A stretch of 64,000 nt of DNA from Stenotrophomonas maltophilia (GTDB lineage: Bacteria > Pseudomonadota > Gammaproteobacteria > Xanthomonadales > Xanthomonadaceae). Below are positions 62,166 through 64,000 of this stretch, piece by piece. Under the pieces are notes generated by a model. It saw only the letters and a program-made list of their open reading frames with translations. It did not search any database and had not been told where the DNA came from. Location: NCBI RefSeq assembly GCF_002799245.1, contig NZ_NEQV01000001.1:1171000-1234999 (forward strand), written 5' to 3'. The translations under genes and the position numbers were made by a program. Every line of letters starts with the position of its first letter. Positions within the stretch are counted from its first letter, which is position 1.

Positions 62166-62825
62166 ATGGCTGCATACGATTCACTGAGGCGCGCGTTGTC
62201 GGCGGAGCGTTTGTCTACCTACGAGAGAATCGCATCGGCCTGCAGCCCTGATGTCACTGCCGATTCCCTGTATCTCTGGAACATGCGGATGTGCGGTGCG
62301 CTGATGATGCCGGTGCATCTGTGCGAAGTGGTCACGCGCAACGCCGCTGCAACCGTGCTTGCCCGGCAGCACGGCCCGCGTTGGCCATGGAATGATGCCT
62401 TCCGGCGCAGGCTTCCGGCTTCGTCCCGTACTTCCGCACGCGCAGCACTGGAACAGGTTGCCGTCCACACGACCGATACACCCGAGATCGTCGCCAAGCT
62501 TCCGATGGTGTTCTGGCAGCAGCTTTTCACCTGTCGCTTCGACTCCACACTGTGGATACCAGCACTCAGCGGGGTTCTGCGTCATGCGCCTGCGGCTCAT
62601 CCCAGCGTGATCAGGAAAGCCATCCACGCAGACATTGGGCGCATCCGCCACCTGCGCAACCGCATCGCCCACCACGAGCCCATCCTGGAGCGCGACATCG
62701 GCGCCGACCTGGCAGCGATCGGGCGGCTGATCCATGCACGCTGCCCGCACACCCTGGGGTGGCTGCAGCGCCATGAGCGGGCAACGACGGTGCTGGCGGC
62801 ATCGCCGTTGGCGGCGCGTGCGTAG
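62166..62825 (+). CDS. Abi-like (HEPN-type) protein
   Basis: The 219-residue protein is helical. The end of the core has RHLRNRIAHHEPIL (about residues 160-173), the Arg-x-x-x-x-His signature of HEPN RNases as found in Abi-like and Swt1-type proteins. Earlier is CEVVTRNAAATVL with VFWQQLFTCRFD, typical of Abi-like family members. Abi proteins stop growth on phage infection; no antitoxin or methyltransferase partner is adjacent, so a role is inferred from the family. The TAG stop is part of a GTAG repeat head. Confidence 0.7.
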   Translation: MAAYDSLRRALSAERLSTYERIASACSPDVTADSLYLWNMRMCGALMMPVHLCEVVTRNAAATVLARQHGPRWPWNDAFRRRLPASSRTSARAALEQVAVHTTDTPEIVAKLPMVFWQQLFTCRFDSTLWIPALSGVLRHAPAAHPSVIRKAIHADIGRIRHLRNRIAHHEPILERDIGADLAAIGRLIHARCPHTLGWLQRHERATTVLAASPLAARA

Positions 62826-62866
62826 AGCCTCGAGCACGCTCAGTCGAGCATGGCGCGACTCTACGG
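62822..62866. repeat. SMAG palindrome overlapping a stop codon
   Basis: GTAGAGCCTCGAGC and CAGTCGAGC-ATG-GCGCGACTCTAC form imperfect arms. The first GTAG supplies the TAG stop of the Abi-like gene. Confidence 0.65.
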
Positions 62867-62884
62867 AGAGCGGCAGCCGGGGCC

Positions 62885-63910
62885 TCAGACCGCCGGCAGG
62901 GTCGCCATGTCCCAGCGCGGGGTCACATCCACCCGGGGTGGGCTGTGCTGGCCGGCCTGCAGGCGCAGCGCGCCGGCGAAGGCGATCATCGCGCCATTGT
63001 CAGTGCACAGTGCCGGCCGCGGGAAGCAGGCACGGCCCCCCAGGCGCTCAGCCATCTGCTGCAGGCGGGCGCGCAGGCGCTTGTTGGCACCAACGCCGCC
63101 GGCCACCACGATCACATTGGTCCCGGCGGCTTCCAGCGCGCGCTCGCACTTGATCGACAAGGTCTCGACCACCGCATCTTCAAAGCCCCGGGCAATGTCG
63201 GCGCGGGTCTGTTCGCTCTGGTCACTGTCGCGCCAGGCCATCAGGACCTGGGTCTTCAGGCCGGAGAAGCTGAAGTCCAGCCCTGGACGGTCGGTCATCG
63301 GCCGCGCGAAGCGGTACGCCCCCGGCGTGCCCTGCTCGGCCAGCCTGGCCAGCTGCGGGCCACCCGGGTACGGCAGGCCCATCAGCTTGGCGGTCTTGTC
63401 GAAGGCCTCGCCGGCCGCATCGTCCAGGGTCTCGCCCAGCAGGCGGTACTGCCCGATCGCATCCACCGCCACCAGCTGGGTGTGGCCACCGGACACCAGC
63501 AGCGCCACGAACGGCGCTTCCGGCGGGTCGTCTTCCATCAACGGGGCCAGCAGGTGGCCTTCCATATGGTGTACGCCCACCGCCGACACCTCCAGCGCCC
63601 AGGCCAGCGAGCGGGCCACGCCCGCGCCGACCAGCAGCGCGCCGACCAGGCCGGGACCGGCCGTGTAGGCCACACCGTCGATGTCGCCCACGCCGAGGCC
63701 AGCCTCGGCCAGGGTCTGCCGCACCAGTGGCAGCAGCTTGCGGACGTGGTCGCGGCTGGCCAGCTCGGGCACCACACCGCCGTACTCGGCGTGCAGGGCG
63801 ATCTGGCTGTAGACCGCATGGGCGCGCAGGGCCGCGCTGCCGGCCAGGTCGGTGTCATACACCGCCACGCCGGTCTCATCACAGGAAGATTCGATGCCAA
63901 GGACTCGCAT
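62885..63910 (-). CDS. tsaD: tRNA threonylcarbamoyladenosine transferase component TsaD
   Basis: The 341-residue protein is full length. TsaD with TsaB, TsaE and TsaC makes t6A37 in ANN-decoding tRNAs. Marks are [17 protein letters not shown] at the start, metal-binding [10 protein letters not shown] (His pair), [11 protein letters not shown], and a C-terminal ATPase motif [24 protein letters not shown]. It diverges from a promoter that probably serves rpsU beyond the edge, an arrangement common in proteobacteria. Confidence 0.96.
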   Translation of the reverse strand: MRVLGIESSCDETGVAVYDTDLAGSAALRAHAVYSQIALHAEYGGVVPELASRDHVRKLLPLVRQTLAEAGLGVGDIDGVAYTAGPGLVGALLVGAGVARSLAWALEVSAVGVHHMEGHLLAPLMEDDPPEAPFVALLVSGGHTQLVAVDAIGQYRLLGETLDDAAGEAFDKTAKLMGLPYPGGPQLARLAEQGTPGAYRFARPMTDRPGLDFSFSGLKTQVLMAWRDSDQSEQTRADIARGFEDAVVETLSIKCERALEAAGTNVIVVAGGVGANKRLRARLQQMAERLGGRACFPRPALCTDNGAMIAFAGALRLQAGQHSPPRVDVTPRWDMATLPAV

Positions 63911-63913
63911 GCC

Positions 63914-63922
63914 TGCTATTAT
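63914..63922 (+). promoter_or_regulatory. Extended -10 promoter, rightward
   Basis: TG-C-TATTAT at 63914-63922 is an extended -10 box. It points right, away from tsaD, so it probably drives the gene beyond the edge (rpsU in the common arrangement). The rest of the window to 64000 holds a CCGCCCCCTCGGGGG hairpin and no gene. Confidence 0.5.
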
Positions 63923-64000
63923 GACGCCCCTGCCGCCCCCTCGGGGGACGTGCAGGTCTCACTGCTTTCGACCCCCCGGCCCGTATTCAGGGTTGGCCGC

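Overview
The window is high-GC chromosomal DNA from a xanthomonad, most probably the Stenotrophomonas maltophilia complex. The evidence is the dense scatter of short palindromes headed by GTAG (the SMAG repeats described in S. maltophilia), proteins with the XVIPCD type IV secretion signal of Xanthomonadaceae, an Oar-type TonB receptor, and xanthomonad-style gene content. This is inferred from the sequence; no database was searched. No rRNA, tRNA, integrase, insertion sequence or CRISPR array was seen.

Layout. 1-6.5 kb: a DmeF-like metal exporter (cut by the left edge), small envelope proteins, a methyltransferase, a polysaccharide deacetylase, an unknown Cys/His protein and an alpha/beta hydrolase. 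6.7-13.6 kb is accessory: a short orphan XVIPCD protein, a solitary MrcB_N-DUF3883 putative nuclease, a YncE-like propeller, and two related XVIPCD-type putative effectors behind a lipoprotein that is probably their immunity protein. 13.8-15.9 kb: a structured inverted-repeat element ahead of a small gene, a gene split by an in-frame TAG, and an HNH endonuclease. 16.1-21.2 kb: an AT-richer four-gene operon made of a C5-cytosine methyltransferase, a protein with two GHKL ATPase modules, a receiver-like protein and an unknown protein. It sits just after the aceE terminator and is the best candidate here for an undescribed (probably defence or epigenetic-signalling) system.

21.3-41.8 kb is mostly core: aceE, a PadR regulator with a siderophore-interacting reductase and a three-copy palindromic operator, a YceI lipoprotein, a RutE-like nitroreductase, an ELM1-like protein, a DUF2145 cluster, a VUT transporter, glnE, an acetate CoA-transferase, the 2-oxoadipate dioxygenase HglS, an HAD phosphatase and an EF-hand protein. 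Two tandem arrays with periods near 149 and 148 bp lie here (26.1 and 32.6 kb).

42.0-54.7 kb looks like one murein-peptide scavenging locus. Leftward: transglutaminase-like protein, Oar-type TonB receptor, serine hydrolase, D-Ala-D-Ala dipeptidase. Rightward: NlpC/P60 endopeptidase, L-Ala-D/L-Glu epimerase, RpiR/MurR-type regulator, YkuD L,D-transpeptidase and amino-acid permease. A palindrome fit for an RpiR-type regulator lies between the divergent arms. 54.8-64 kb: YiaA/B-like protein, PQQ-dependent sugar dehydrogenase, GH3 beta-glucosidase with a LacI-type operator, MscS-like channel, folB, an Abi/HEPN-like protein and tsaD, ending in a rightward promoter that probably serves rpsU beyond the window. 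Three intrinsic terminators with no gene in front of them (24.4, 36.0 and 61.9 kb) may mark small RNAs.
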